Of a DNA stretch of 64,000 bases, positions 1-12,288 are shown in pieces. A program made the position numbers and the translations under genes. The stretch is from Tenrec ecaudatus. Lineage: Eukaryota; Chordata; Mammalia; Afrosoricida; Tenrecidae. Positions within the stretch are counted from its first letter, which is position 1. Each line of letters opens with the position of its first letter. The notes under the pieces are model-generated. The model was not told the origin of the DNA and ran no database searches. It saw only the letters and a list, made by a program, of their open reading frames with translations. The DNA lies in contig NC_134537.1 in NCBI RefSeq assembly GCF_050624435.1, forward strand, positions 126,022,086 through 126,086,085, written 5' to 3'.

Positions 1-161
1 GGCGTTGCCCGCTCCTGCACCAGTCTCATGGTGTTGCTGTGCCTGAGCCCACTCTCCCCGCCTTTGGGTCCATCTACCTCCCCAGGAGCGTATCGTTCTC
101 TTTGTGTCGACTCTCTGCATCTCCAAACGCCATGTCCCTCTCTGGTGACTGGCCTCTTTTG

Positions 162-163
<2 letters not shown>
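1..163 (-). mobile_element. RTE1-type LINE fragment
   Basis: The sequence around 110-160 (CCATGTCCCTCTCTGGTGAC) matches, by recall, the reverse complement of the Afrotherian RTE1 ORF2 end region. The same block occurs at 32440-32700. It is old and truncated, with the left end outside the window. Confidence 0.45.

Positions 164-199
<36 letters not shown>
164..199. repeat. (AC)n microsatellite
   Basis: Eighteen AC units lie directly at the 5' edge of the SINE that starts at 200. Confidence 0.95.
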
Positions 200-202
<3 letters not shown>

Positions 203-394
203 GCCCCGGTAGTGCAACAGTTAAGTATTTGGCTGCAAACTAAACTCTGGTGGTTCAACCCCTTCAGTCCACACACATGAGCAAAGACCTGGCTACTTGC
301 TCCAGAAAGATTACAGTCTAAGAAACACCCCGGGGACACTGCTACTTGTAGGGGACGACGAGTCAGAATCGATTCAATGCCACATACAATAAAC
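200..394 (+). mobile_element. Afrotherian tRNA-derived SINE
   Basis: It starts GGAGCCCCGGTAGTGCAACAG, a diverged A-box head, has the TTACAGTCTAAGAAACA middle, and ends in GACGAGTCAGAATCGATTCA, the RTE1-like tail. Confidence 0.8.
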
Positions 395-528
395 ATGTGC
401 ATATGCACACATCTCCATTTGTGTGTGTGTGTATACACATGTAAGCATATGTGATGTACAAGCTTGATATACACTGTGCACTTAGATAGCATCTTAGACA
501 AAATTTAGTTTTCGCCTTCCATCATTGG

Positions 529-645
529 TGTAGCGTGGCTGCTAAGCACGGGCTGATGGCTCACACCCACCAGCCCCATGGGAGGAAGATCAAGCTGTCA
601 GCTCTCCCCAAGATTTACAGCCTCAGAAACTCCATCTAGCAGGGG
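529..645 (+). mobile_element. SINE fragment, Afrotherian type
   Basis: It has GTGGCTGCTAAGCACGGG and TTTACAGCCTCAGAAACTCC, in the order of the SINE body; the 3' part is missing. Confidence 0.55.
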
Positions 646-1559
646 TGGGAACCCCTTATTTTCTGCCAAGGGCCATTGGATATTTAAAGCATAAATTCCC
701 AGGAACTCCTGGTCAAGCATTTAACTATGTGATGACAGGAGGCCTGGTGGTGTCATGGGGATGGGATGGGGTGCTAAATGCAAGGTCAGAGGTTCCAAAC
801 CACGAGCCATTCCAAGTGAGAAGCCTTCTACTCCCTTGAAAAGTTCAATCCTGCATGATATGGTTGAAATATGGACTATGATATATGTATTGAGTCCCAA
901 CTAATTCCTGCCTTTAAAAGGGGCAAAAAATAATCTCAAACTGTAATCAGCAAATTAAAGGCAAAAACAAAAACAAGTTACCAGGACAGATCTACTCTGT
1001 CCTCCAAGGAAGGTCACTGTGCATCAGCATTGACCATGGCACTGAGAATGCGATGGCTAGCAGGGCTTCTCTTTGGTGGGTGTTAATTGGTATTGGTGAT
1101 TTGGGGTCTCCTACAGCCCGGGCGAGACATTCCCCATCCCGGTCATGTAGGGTGGGTGTGGGTCAGGATCAACGGGATGGCAGTGGGTTGTCATTGACAC
1201 TAAGCAAGTCCTATGTAAAAACGAAACCTTTCCAATTGATTGTCCAAAGAGCTGGCTGGGAAGCGGTCCACAGCAGACGGTGCGAGCTAACCATCATTGC
1301 GGATCTCCATCGGGAAGACGTATGGAGAAAGGAGGAGGCCTCCAGAGAGATGAATCAGAAAAGAAGAAGAAAGAGTAGCGCTCTGGACGAACCTGAAGAG
1401 AGACGTGTGATGGTTCGGTCTCTTTTCAGATCTAGCTTGGCTGGGCTGCACTAAGGCAGCAGTGTCGTGTGGCCGTGGTGGCAGTGCCGTGCACTGAGGG
1501 AGGACCCTGGACTTTGAAAATCCTGACCGTGGACTGTTAACCCCACCGCTAAGTAAATC

Positions 1560-1780
1560 TGGTGGTCTGGGCTCTGTGTTTCACGGACTTTTATTTTACT
1601 TTATTCCGACCCACCAGCTTTCTGAGATTCCGTTTGCCCCTGTGGAGATGTGGAGGGCCAGCAAAGAGAAGGAAGACTCCCCAGGAGAAGGATTGGCACC
1701 TTGGCTGCAATGATGGGCTTCCACAGGACACCAGGGAGGACGGCTCAGGCCTGTGGTGCCGGGATCGGCCCGTCTGAACC
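1560..1780 (+). mobile_element. RTE1-type LINE, C-terminal end of ORF2 (decayed)
   Basis: Plus-strand sequence AAGAGAAGGAAGACTCCCCA followed by GATTGGCACCTTGGCTGCAA encodes KRRKTPQEKDWHLGCNDGL. This resembles the end of the RTE ORF2 (RRKT..DW..GC). It is a dead copy: only about 220 bp can be recognised. RTE1 supplies the enzyme that moved the Afrotherian SINEs. Confidence 0.55.
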
Positions 1781-3099
1781 GACCTGCCCCAGCAGCATGT
1801 GGAGATGACTGCCTGCTCCTTGCTCCTTCCTTAGCTGCATTAGCGAATGCTACAACTCAGTTTTTAAAAATTCGATAGAAACCTTGGATCTAACGTCAAA
1901 GGAACTTGGGCATGATGGGGCAGAATGCAGTTCTTCAGTCTACATTGACACACCATTTGGTGATGCCTCCAGAAGAGGCTCTGCAATTGACACCATTGCC
2001 TTGGGCTCTTGGGTCTCTCAGACCCTGATGGAAGAGAAAAGCCAACCCCCCTGAAGCAAACCTGACGGGTTGGCTCCCTCTCGCCCTCCCTCCTCAGCTG
2101 GTCCCAGGGACCGCTTGCCCACAGCGAGGCTCCTGTTTGCATTTCTTTCAATTCTGCACCGCCTTTCTCCATCCTCCTTTGTCTGTGCAGTAATAGGTCC
2201 TCTAGCTGCGGCGGAAGTCGGATCTGGGGAGGGTCGTGACTGCTTGGTTGCTGTAGGGAGGGGCTCCGCCGGGGAGGGGAGGGTGAGCTTCCTTTGCACA
2301 GGCCTGGAACCCCTTCCCACTGCCTGTCACCTGCTATTGGCTTCTGCTTTGCATCCTTCATTTGTGAGCATGACGAGCAGACACCAAAACACACAGATGA
2401 AAATCAGACGCAGGAATTGCTGCTGCTGTCGGGTGAACCGCCATCCAAACCAGCCACCTGAGGGAGGCCGCTGGAAGCAGGCGGACACACCACCTCTGGA
2501 GAGAGGTTCACATTGGTCTTTTCACCCAGACAAGGCTGATATGAGAAGCCTCTCCTGTGTTCTCTTCTCAAAACGAAATGAGGAGAAAGAATTAGAATGT
2601 GGCCGTGGCTATTTCATTTTGTAAAAATTTCCTCCCCACATTCCCAACTCAGGTGAGGGCTCTCAGTATCCTGACAGCTTCCAGCAGCCAGGCAGGGCTT
2701 TTCCAGACACAGCTTTTCGAAATGCAAAAGCCAGTGTTTCCGGAGGAGGCACTTCCAAATGCACAGGCCTTTGGTTTAGGTTCTAAACCCAACATTCTAG
2801 AGGTAAGAGGATGTGAACCTCATTTTTTCACTCTCTCACAGTGCTTCTCTGGCCAGACCTATTTCTGTGTCTGAGGAGGGATGCTTGCGCTCTCCTGTGG
2901 ACAATGCCACTCCCAAACCTGTCCACGCTTCCTCTTCAGCAGGCCCTGTGCTGCCGCCGGGGCAGGAGCCCGGGGACGCATTCACGGCAACTCTTCAACC
3001 TTGAAAACGTGTCTTTTTTTTGAGTTGTGGTAAAATACATATGAAGGAAAGGTAGCCATTTTAGCTAAAGAGCAGGTTAGCTCCAAGTCAACGACCTTT

Positions 3100-3523
3100 G
3101 AAACCATTATCCATGGTACACGGGTACAGACGGGAACTGGAATCCAGGACAGGTGAACCCTTCAGGACCAGTGGTGAGAGTGGCGATACTGGGAGGGTAG
3201 AGGGAAGGGGGGATAGAAAGGGGGAACCCATTACAAGGATCTCTTGTAATCCTTGGGGGACGGACAGCGGAGAGGTGAGTGAAGGGTGATGTCGGACAGT
3301 GTAAGACACGACAAAATAATAACTTATAAATTATCAAGGGTTCATGAGGGAGGGGGTGTGGGGAGGGAGGGGAAAATGAGGAGCTGATACCAAGGGCTCA
3401 TGTAGAAAGCAAATGTTTTGAGAATGATGAGGGCAACAAATGTACAAATGTGCTTGACACAATGGATGGATGGATGGATTGTGATACGAGTTGTATGAGC
3501 CCTCAATAAAATGATTTAAAAAC
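3100..3523 (+). mobile_element. L1-like 3' end family, copy 1
   Basis: It ends in CTCAATAAAATGATTTAAAA, a poly(A) signal and short tail, preceded by AATTATCAAGGGTTCATGAG and the purine-rich GGAGGGAGGGG block shared by the copies at 12289, 23206, 26745 and 31765 (all reverse). Its 5' truncation fits LINE-type insertion. The family name is uncertain; it may be an Afrotherian L1 3' UTR. Confidence 0.6.
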
Positions 3524-4837
3524 CCCAACCTCATCTGTAGGAGACCAGGTGAACCACGGCTGCCTCTGAAGCCAAGATGAAGCATTGGGGGAGGGGCATG
3601 GGACAAATCAGTGGGAGGGGGCATCGGCTGCTGAAGAACGGGGATGCGGACACACACTGCAGACCATAACCGAAGTCACGGAACGTTCTCTAGGAACGGC
3701 TGGGTGAGAACCTGTTTTTGCCATGGGTGCTTTTACCAAAATATTGCTGCTGCCCACGCCGCCAGGTAGCCATTTGAACTTTCTCAAGTGATTTGGGACA
3801 CACACGTGTGAGCGTGTGTGTGTGTGTGAAGGCATTCACAAAGGAAGCAGCCCAGTCCCATGCCCTAGTGGCCTTTGAACAAACATTTCGGTTATACAAA
3901 CAGTAAACGCTCATCTCAAGAAAGAGAACTTCATATCAGATGGTTGCCATCACGCACAGCCACGTAAAATGACCCCGATGTTGCATCTGGACGCAATCAC
4001 GTGGCTCATGCCCCTTTGCGTGTGGGTCAATGCACGTGGTTCACGCCCCTTTCCCAAGGTCCTGCCCCCCTGATTCAAATCACTTCGCACCTCCTCTTGC
4101 TACTGGAAGAGGGCAGGGGCGGTGCCCCACTCCTGGGACGCTTACAACACGGAGGAATAAAGGGAGTTCAACAATGTCCCCAGGAGGTGCCAGCCTCATC
4201 AAATGCCAGCCGCTCCTCTGGCCTCTGAGAGCGGCTGGCTCCTGAGCGGCACCACGCAGGCCCGTGTCCCCGTCCGAGCGTCCACGTGCTGCAGGCTGTT
4301 TCGTCATCGACAACTGCTACCTGCTCAGCAATCGCCCTCAAGGCTGCGCCCTCGGATCACAGTGAGAAACAGGATGTCACACAAATGTGCCCGGCATGGT
4401 AAGATCTGGATATGTTCGCATATTTATGCATGCCTCTCAACACGTCTCTGGCTTTCGCATTTTGAAGATTGCTTTTTAAAAAATGATTCATTAGCGGTCT
4501 TCCTTTCAGCATTTGAATTCTGGGCAGGTTCTGAAGATGAATATTATTAGAGTGAATATTTATTATGAGAGTGGCATAACAATTTTCCGTCACTGATGAA
4601 AGGCAGGCTCAACCTCCAGCTCGGGCGAAAACAAGGCACGTTTGCAAGTGTCTTATTTGTATTCTGCGTACGATTTTCCACGTGTGTCAGGAGTTCATTT
4701 TCTTACAGCCACTTCCTTTAATGCAGTGTTTCACAGAAATCTACATTTTTAGTTTCTTACATAATGCCGCCCCCCCCCTCTTCTAGCCCCTGCCTTTTCT
4801 TAACCACCTAACTCTCCACCGCCTTGTCTCGATGTTT

Positions 4838-4874
4838 TGGAGTCAGAATCGACTTGGTGGCAGTGGGGTTTTGC
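4838..4874 (+). mobile_element. SINE 3' tail fragment
   Basis: GGAGTCAGAATCGACTTGG followed by CAGTGGGG is the SINE/RTE1 3' tail on its own. Confidence 0.5.
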
Positions 4875-6097
4875 TGACCTTACTTCATCATCGCCATTTT
4901 CTTCGAAATCTCTTCATTGTTCTTACACCCAATCTTTCCCCTTGTCTCAGACACTAAATCACGTGAGGAAAAGCAGGTTAACCGTCAAGCCCCAGGTACA
5001 TAGAACATGAACACCGACAATAATTATGTGTCTGAGTTCCGACTTACTCATACGAGAACGTGGGTCCAAATCATGTCATGCACCTGGGCTCCTCTTTATC
5101 CCGAGAGTGCTAATAGTGTTCACACGTACACCTGACACGGTTGTTTCGAGAACTAAATGAAGACGGGCACCTGAGAGGGCTTGTTCTAGTGGCTCGTTTC
5201 TCATCAATACCTCAATTGTATGTGCAGGATGCTCATTTCCTCCCGGCCATCCTAAACCCCAGTCTCCTTCTCTACGTGGCCCCTTTGGGTTACCCACATC
5301 ACGGTCCTCTCTCTCCCCCTCTGTCTGTCTGTCTGTCTCTCTCTCTGTCTCAGGGAAGGCTAGGTGCAACCAAATAGTGATCATCCACATTGTAAAGGCT
5401 GGTTTTCCACAGCCTGACATCCATTTGATAAATATCTGGAGTGTCCACCGTGCACTAAGCATGCAGCTAAATTTAGGCCAGGCACGTAGGAAAGCCGCAC
5501 AGGTCTCTGCTGGGAAACATCTCAGGAGGAAGAGGCGCCAGGGTGGTGGAACAGATGGCTGGGGCGCTGATCCCGATGGTCAGGCTTGCCCGGGTCTTCT
5601 CCTGTCCCCTCTCGTCCCTGCTCTGACCGACTCCAGGTTCGGTCCTTAAGCCAGGTTTTCATGCCATCACTTTCTCCCTAGAATGCCCCTCTCAGAACCC
5701 ACCAAGGAATAAAATTAGCAGTCAGAGAGGGCACATCCAATCTCATCTTGAAAGGAAGAAATCCTCCCCGATGATCTTGGCATTGTCTCTAGGAGAGCAA
5801 TCAAACATATCAGCTGGAAATCTCCTCTCGTGCGGCTGAACAGACCATGTAAAACAGTGCCTTCTCCGAAGCACCTTGCTGAGGCATTGTCGTTGGGCTA
5901 TTTAGGAAGAAACTAACACCCATTTCTGTGTGTGCACTGCTCCATTCTGCCTGCAAGTGAGAGACTGTCTTCATTTAGAATCAGGCAGAGATCCAGAGAC
6001 TTAAAATTGAGTTTTCTCTGCTTTCAACTCTCTTTCCCTCTACGATTCCTCATTTCTAGAAAGGCAGTGCTGGTGGGTGTGGGTGGGGATGGGGGAG

Positions 6098-6104
6098 ACA
6101 CACA

Positions 6105-6164
<60 letters not shown>

Positions 6165-6173
6165 AGAGAGAGA
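6098..6173. repeat. Composite (AC)n(AG)n microsatellite
   Basis: About 12 AC units run directly into about 25 AG units and abut the tail end of a minus-oriented SINE at 6172. It probably grew from the SINE tail. Confidence 0.95.
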
Positions 6174-6355
6174 AACCCAAAACAAACTCACTGCCATGGA
6201 GTCAATTCTGATGTATGGGACAAGGTCGAACTGCCCCTATGGGTTTACAGGAGTAGAAAGCCTCACCTTTCTTCCATGGAGAGCCTCGAGACTTCAAACT
6301 ACGGACTTTTCAATTAGCAGCCCAATGCATAACCCCCTATGCCACTCAACATTAG
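6172..6355 (-). mobile_element. Afrotherian SINE
   Basis: Reverse orientation: ACTCACTGCCATGGAGTCAA tail, GAGTAGAAAGCCTCACCTTT body, and TTAGCAGCCCAATGCATAAC head. Confidence 0.8.
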
Positions 6356-6369
6356 ACCAAGCTTGTCTC

Positions 6370-6575
6370 AAAGAATACTCACTGCCACTGAGTGGATTCC
6401 GACTCCTAGAAACCCTGTCCATATCCAGGGCTTCCAAGACTGTACATCTTTATGGGATTTACAGAGAATACCTCATTGTTCTCCCAAGAATCAATTGGTG
6501 GGTTTGAACTGCAACCCTTTGTAGTTAGCAGGCCCAGGCTCATCCCAGGGCACCACTTAGCCCAAGGCTCCTTTG
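6370..6575 (-). mobile_element. Afrotherian SINE, second in tandem
   Basis: ACTCACTGCCACTGAGTGGA tail and GTAGTTAGCAGGCCCAGGCT head. It lies head to tail with the copy at 6172-6355. Confidence 0.75.
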
Positions 6576-8613
6576 GCTGAAAGCACAGCAGGCATTCTTT
6601 GATGGGGTCGGCTCCTGGACAGAGGAGTTCCCATCGGCTTCCCTCTTCTCCATCACTATTTTCCTATCCAGCAAGCTCAACAGCTTCTTTCCTGCCCAGC
6701 TGCATGTTCGTTATGTAGGACCATTGTTGGAGTGTGTGGCTGCCGTTCTCCGGATGAGGTGGGGCTCTTTTCAAAGTGTTCTGATGTCGTCCTACTTGAT
6801 CCTTGTAATACTTGTGTGACACAGAGTTAAACTGTATCATAGCTACAGGAATAACATCGATCTCATATGACTTAGGTGATATATTATCTATACGACTGCA
6901 CAGAAAGCTAAGGGTGTTGAGGCTGAGATCTGATGGAGCCTGATCTAGTACCCATGTCATCCAAATTCTGGTCAAGCCCTGTGATGGCGTCTGCGGCATG
7001 TCCAGTGAAGAGCACAGGTGTCAGAAGCATCTCTTGTCTTTTGATGCATGATGCAGCTCTCTGTCTGAAAGTACGGAGCCCGTGTGCACCCGATATGTAT
7101 GCATGTACACGACCACCGCTTCAGGGATCATGGAGGAAGATAATGCCTGTGGACTAACTTATAGTTTGCCATGGTCCCAGGAAGCAGGAAGTCATGAGGA
7201 CAGATGGGGAAAGGATTAGCTAGTGAGACCCGGGTCAAAGAGAGGTGCTGGAGTTTACTTCTGATTTCAGTCTCCGGCCTGTGCTCAATCTTGTTCCCCT
7301 CATTGGGGTTCCGATGCTTTCCCTTCTCATTCCTCTAACCTCCCTCCAGTCTCCCCTCAACGCTGCTTGTCAGAACGCCCGACCCAGGGAGGCCTGGCCC
7401 TAGGGTGTCCTGGCTCCCCTGGCTGGACTACGGGTGAGTAGTAACATTGGTTCTAGGCATATATGGAGAGTCTCACACACCAACCTCGAAACTGAAGTGG
7501 AATCAAAGTCTAGTCTGTATTTAATCCACAGAAACTTTCTACTTCATTTCTACCTCTTGGAAATAGCCAAGAACCTTGTCAGGCTGTAATGATTTGATGA
7601 TTTTTTTTATTGTTGTTATCGGTGAAAGGACATTAATGGTATAGTCCATGTTTTCTTCTCTCTTCTTGATTTTAAGTGTTTTTTATTTTTTTCTGATGGC
7701 AAGCAAAACACCGTCACTAAGAAGGCTTTCTAAGCTAAAAGCAGTTGATATTTCTAAGCTAAAGCCAGGTTCAGTTTGTGGCGGTGGGAGGGTAGTTCCC
7801 TGTGCTCTTGTTACTAAGTAACTGCTGGAAATCACAGTTTGTCTTTGACATCTACCAGCTCAGTCACAAGTATCCCTACTGGGGTTTTAGTTCATACATG
7901 CAAGGATTTATTCTCAACAAAGCGTCTTTCAACTCTGTCTATTCTCTCAGTCCTACATGTTTCTTCATCTCATTAGGATAACTTTCAAAACAATACGCTC
8001 AATCTAAGCAGCATCTTCCGAAGAGATCTGCTGGACCGGGGACATGCCAGGCAGGGAGGGTGGTCAGCTCAGAGGGTTACAGAGACTGTTCTCTGGGGCC
8101 CCCAAAGGGTCCAAGAACATGGACACCATGCTGAGAAAAACATCCAGGGATGCTGAGAGGGATGTTTTCCATCACAACAAGGTACCCGCGTGGGGCTCCC
8201 CTAGGAGAAATTTGTAGGGAAGCCTGCCCCATCCATCCTACAGTCGTGATCTCACCCCTTCAGAGTTTTCGTTCCCCAAACTCAGAGAACATTCCAAGGA
8301 ACACCGTTTGAGCCCCGTGAGGCGGCATGGAGGTCTGTCCCATGGGGCACAGGAGGAGCGTGAGCATCTCCAGGGAAGGGCTGGAGCGACGGAACACCAC
8401 CTGGAGAAGTGTATGCATCACGGTGGCCACTATGCAGAGACACCAGCGCTTCCCGTTGGGTACTTTTGCTTGTTAAAAGTTTCTGTGGTTCTGTAGCAAT
8501 ACTTTTTGGATCACTTCCTGTCTGGCCCACAAGATGAACGGGAGGAGAAGGCGCAAGAACAGTGCAAAGACCACTTACACGAACACCATCAGAAGAACCA
8601 TGACATTTCTTGT

Positions 8614-8707
8614 GGAAAAAAAAGGAGGAGGAGGAGGAGGAAGAGGAGGAGAAGAGGAGGAGGAGGAGGAGGAGGAGGAGAAGAGGAGGAAGAGGAGGAG
8701 GAAGAAG
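8614..8707. repeat. 94-nt pure polypurine tract, mainly (GGA)n
   Basis: This is an uninterrupted purine run on the plus strand, so the TENM3 pre-mRNA carries a 94-nt pyrimidine tract about 610 nt after the exon H donor. It can adopt triplex (H-DNA) structure. Confidence 0.95.
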
Positions 8708-9317
8708 CCACCCAGCACGGGCATGCAGTTTTCCATCAGTGGTCACGAGGCAGCAGTTGGGGCTGAACTCAGTAACCCCCCATTTGCCCGACCTCTCGTG
8801 TCCATCCTGGACAACCTGAGAGCAAGCATTCACCTTTCAATCCCTAGCCCAGCTCTTTTTAATATGCATATTTGTGCTTTGGAAAACGTTCAATGCTTAA
8901 ACCAATTCTTACTCAATCCCCATCCGCCCACGAAGAAGTCATCACTCCTACAGAGTGGGCGAAGGAAAGGACGAGATGATTAAGTCGTTAGTAAAACAAG
9001 GATCAATTGACAGCCAGGCTGGCTGGGGCTGTGCGAGGTGCAATTTCCTGTGTTTCCCGGGAAGAATGTATTTTTAGTCACAGCTATAGAGGGGGAAAAT
9101 AGAAAAGGAAAAAAAAACCCAACCATTTTCTACAGTAAGTGGTTTTCATTAGAAGCAGTTTCCCAGGTGGGTGGTCATCATGTCCTGAGGTAAAGGTGTC
9201 ACCCCAATTGTAGCCATCCACCGATGAAAGTGAACTGGGGTGAGCTGCCCCCACGGAGGGGCCGGTGGACAAGGCTGTGGACGGGGCAGCTACCACCACG
9301 TCCCAAGACGTACTTAC

Positions 9318-9553
9318 CCTCAGCTTTCGACCAAAGACATTGACTTTCCCTTGGGCTTGCTCTTTCCGGAATCGCCATTCTACCAGATTCTGACCATTCT
9401 CGCCAGGGAGTGTCATGTTCCTCTTGGCCACAGTGGGGTTAGCTGTGCCAGCGAGGACGTGCGGCTCTGTTTGGTAATGGGAATCCAGCCCACTGGCGTA
9501 GATTATTCTGAGGGAGCTGTCGTATCCAATCTGGTAGCTGTTTCTTAGTTGAT
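9318..9553 (-). CDS. TENM3: TENM3 coding exon H (YD shell), last exon in window
   Basis: This 236-nt exon (2 bases in, phase 0 out) reads [20 protein letters not shown], then [17 protein letters not shown] and [20 protein letters not shown], ending FGRKLR. NMT is a sequon. The acceptor is ttttcag at 9554 and the donor is the strong gtaagt from 9317. Open reading continues past the donor in this frame but shows no homology, so the donor is the true exon end. The following exon, expected to start VNGRNLL by family knowledge, is not found in the remaining 9.3 kb, so this intron runs off the left edge. Confidence 0.94.
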
Positions 9554-11151
9554 CTGAAAATACAAAAGAGGCAGGAAGCACGGCTGCAGCGAAGGATTCA
9601 ACACTGGATGGTTTTGTAGTTCGCCGCGATCTAAAATTCTGATTTCCTTGGACAAGGCAATGACGAGTCCTTAATGACGTCCTTAGGACAGTAACAAAAC
9701 AGCTTTGATTTTAAAATGTCTTTTCTTTAGCATTTTGTACTCTAAGAGGTTCGGTTGAATATTACAGGCCAGCTTTGGGAGTACTGGAAACCCTCCATTC
9801 AACAGCTATCTCTTCTGTGTCCTTGGTTAGTTTTGCCGCATGAGAGGAGGGCTTGCCCCCATGGCGCGTGCAGTAAGTGCTTGGTGAAGAGCCAGCATGT
9901 CATCTTCTAGGAAGCTGGTGCCTTCTTCACCAAGGTCTCAGAAGCCTTTATGCCTGCCACTCGTTATTCTCTGTCAAAGACGCTTTGATTCTTTTGACAG
10001 TTATACCTTGTATGCCAAAATAGGTGTTACTTTTCTCCCAAAATTAATGCTAAAAGAGCGGGGAGGGTGTCAGACCATAATTTGGTCTCCTCCCAAACAC
10101 AGCAAAATGAAGACTCTACTATTGCCACTTCCCTGTCAACTCTCAGATTTCCAATAACAGAAGGCCATTTGAGGGGAAGAAATTGAACCAAGGCAATACT
10201 GGTTTTAGAGAATATGAGATTTCTTGAGGGACTGGCTTAACAAATGAGTCAAAGAAAGATCACACAGATGTAGTGTGTAATTACTCTTAGCGCTGTAACC
10301 TCACGGCTGCTAGTGTAATGGCAGACAGGTCTCTTATTGAAGGGTGCTTTACAAGGCTGGCTGCTCACGGAGGATGGCAGCTTAGTCTGGAGCAGTTAAC
10401 TAGGAACTGGCTCTACGCGTTTGGCACACAGCACTGTGGGCATCCCAGATGCCCCTTGGCTGTCCACCTGCAAGTGCTCACTTTTCATCTCTACAAAGTA
10501 TTAGAACAAAGGAGCATGGCCAGGGGTTGGTCTCATGACGCTGGACACACATGTATCTATTGGTACACATAAAATATTATTGAAAGACCTTTCAATTCTT
10601 TCAATACTTCAACACATTTATAAAACCAAAGTCGATGGAAGATTTTGTATCCAATAATATGCCTTTAGAGTGAATGAAAACAACAACAAAACACCACAGA
10701 AGGTCCCTATGAGGAGTTGGGGAGTTTGGGATAAAATTTCAAGTGACGTCGTAGGTTGATCCAAAAAGAGCTGTGTCTCAAACCGCTGCTCTCACAATAT
10801 AGGGGATGGGACATGCTCCCAAGAACTGTGTTCAGGGACCCGAATGGGATGATCGCCTGGGAGGACTTGGAATTAAATTATTTCATTAAATGGGAGCGAG
10901 AAAAGACAGTTTTTAGACGAACATAATATATTTTATATATTGTGATTATTTTATATATTCTGTTACTTTGAACATGCACACATAATTATCATACGTCTAC
11001 ATCAGACGGTTTCACCTGTGCTTGTGGAGGTTCATGCTTTCACCTCTCTCCTTCCGACCGTCTTACAGGAGACCGGGATTGTCACTCACGCTTCCTGTGT
11101 TGGTGAGACCGTACACACAGGATCGGTTTACAACTGGCCTCTCGTGCTTAC
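9554..11151 (-). other. TENM3: TENM3 intron between exons G and H
   Basis: 1598 bp with strong donor (gtaagc) and acceptor (ttttcag). No clear repeat and no gene were recognised. There is a short AT-rich stretch at about 10915-10970. Confidence 0.9.
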
Positions 11152-11327
11152 CTTGGACCATGGTGTAGAAGGAATCAATCGAGGAGAGATTTGAAGTGAT
11201 GCTGACATCCTCTTCCCGGCTGGATGACTCAATGTCCACTGTGATTGCCTTGTCCATGTCCCCATGAAGGTTTGTGACCACTCCAGTTGGAAACGTCACA
11301 TTTGTCAGGCGACCTTCGCTGTCATAG
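11152..11327 (-). CDS. TENM3: TENM3 coding exon G (YD shell)
   Basis: This 176-nt exon (1 base completes the Asp codon, 1 base over) joins exon F to read [18 protein letters not shown], a canonical YD repeat, then [20 protein letters not shown] and [17 protein letters not shown] and NLS are sequons. The acceptor is gtttag at 11328 and the donor is the strong gtaagc from 11151. The YD repeats wind into the hollow barrel on which the latrophilin lectin domain docks in known teneurin structures. The exon sits 31,591 bp downstream of exon F and 1598 bp upstream of exon H. Confidence 0.94.
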
Positions 11328-12047
11328 CTAAACGAAGGAGACATGAACTTGGTGTTAAATGCAAAGCTGCAGGCTCGTCTTCCTTGCACATAAAAAGCGT
11401 GACAACATTAGCTGCACGAATTTGGATGACTATTTGTCTTTGTGCATGAGCTGTGCAGAGTGAGGACTTCAAACATGCTTTGAAGTAATCACAAGCCTGT
11501 CTGGCAGAGAAAAACCTCACCGGCGACAGCAAGAGTAAACAGAATAGCTCTCCATCTCAGGATATTATTCTTTGAAGTATGACCACAATCCGCCCGCACA
11601 TCTAATTTGCAGTTTCAAAGAGAACATGTTTGCTGGCATTAATGTCCTCAGTATTCCTCTATCTTTCCTACCAAATAGATTTAAGTCCCCGCGATATCAG
11701 TGTTTAAAGTTTTTCTAATGTATGCCCTCTATGGTAGGGCAATATATTCATATATACATATAACATGGGGGGGGGGAACGTACGCAGACAGACACATGTA
11801 TATTTGCATATGTAAAATTATTCCTTTAATAGCTTGTGACAACCTCCACAAATTGATAAAATCAAAGCCAATGGAAAACTGTATTTCTCAGTGACATGAT
11901 GGCCAAGTGGGACCTAAGTATTGCTGGTGACAATGTGTCCGGTCTGTATGGACCTCGTAGGAATGGATGATACCTTGAATGGTGGCTTGGTATGTTGCCT
12001 GAAATAACATGCCATCTTTCCTGACACGAAAGGATTGTTTACGGACC

Positions 12048-12230
12048 CCTGGTACCACAGTGCTCAAGGGGTCAGCTGTGAAACCCACCCAGTGGTTCTG
12101 TGGGACAAAGACCTGGCACTCTACATCCACAAAGATGAAGGTCAAGAAAAATCCATGGAGCAGCTCTGTTACATGGGGTCTCTGTGAGTTGAAGTCAACT
12201 TGATAGTCACCAACACCCACAACAACAAAT
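12048..12230 (+). mobile_element. Afrotherian SINE
   Basis: GACCCCTGGTACCACAGTGC head and GTGAGTTGAAGTCAACTTGA tail with an ACAACAACAA end. Confidence 0.6.
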
Positions 12231-12288
12231 GATACGTTTTTAATGATACCTTTACCTTTTCTAAGAATATGTTTACTTTTCTTTTTAC

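Larger units (their letters stand above)
1..9317 (-). other. TENM3: TENM3 intron after exon H (partial)
   Basis: At least 9317 bp. It holds RTE1 pieces near 1-163 and 1560-1780, SINEs, an L1-like 3' end at 3100-3523, a composite microsatellite at 6098-6173 and a 94-nt polypurine run at 8614-8707. In 840-1560, 1800-3100, 3530-4830, 4880-6090 and 6580-8600 I see no gene. There are only chance open frames and a possible SINE tail near 1165-1195. The interval 7170-8280 is plain AT/GC-mixed sequence with nothing recognised. Confidence 0.85.

Noticed and set aside
2070..2624. 184-codon plus frame overlapping a 176-codon minus frame (1864-2394)
   Set aside because: Overlapping frames with low-complexity composition and no homology; chance.
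5932..6507. 191-codon plus frame with Thr-His and Arg-Glu repeats
   Set aside because: It is the (AC)(AG) microsatellite and two reverse SINEs.
8282..8833. 183-codon minus frame with long Leu and Ser runs
   Set aside because: The runs are the (GGA)n tract read in reverse; not a gene.
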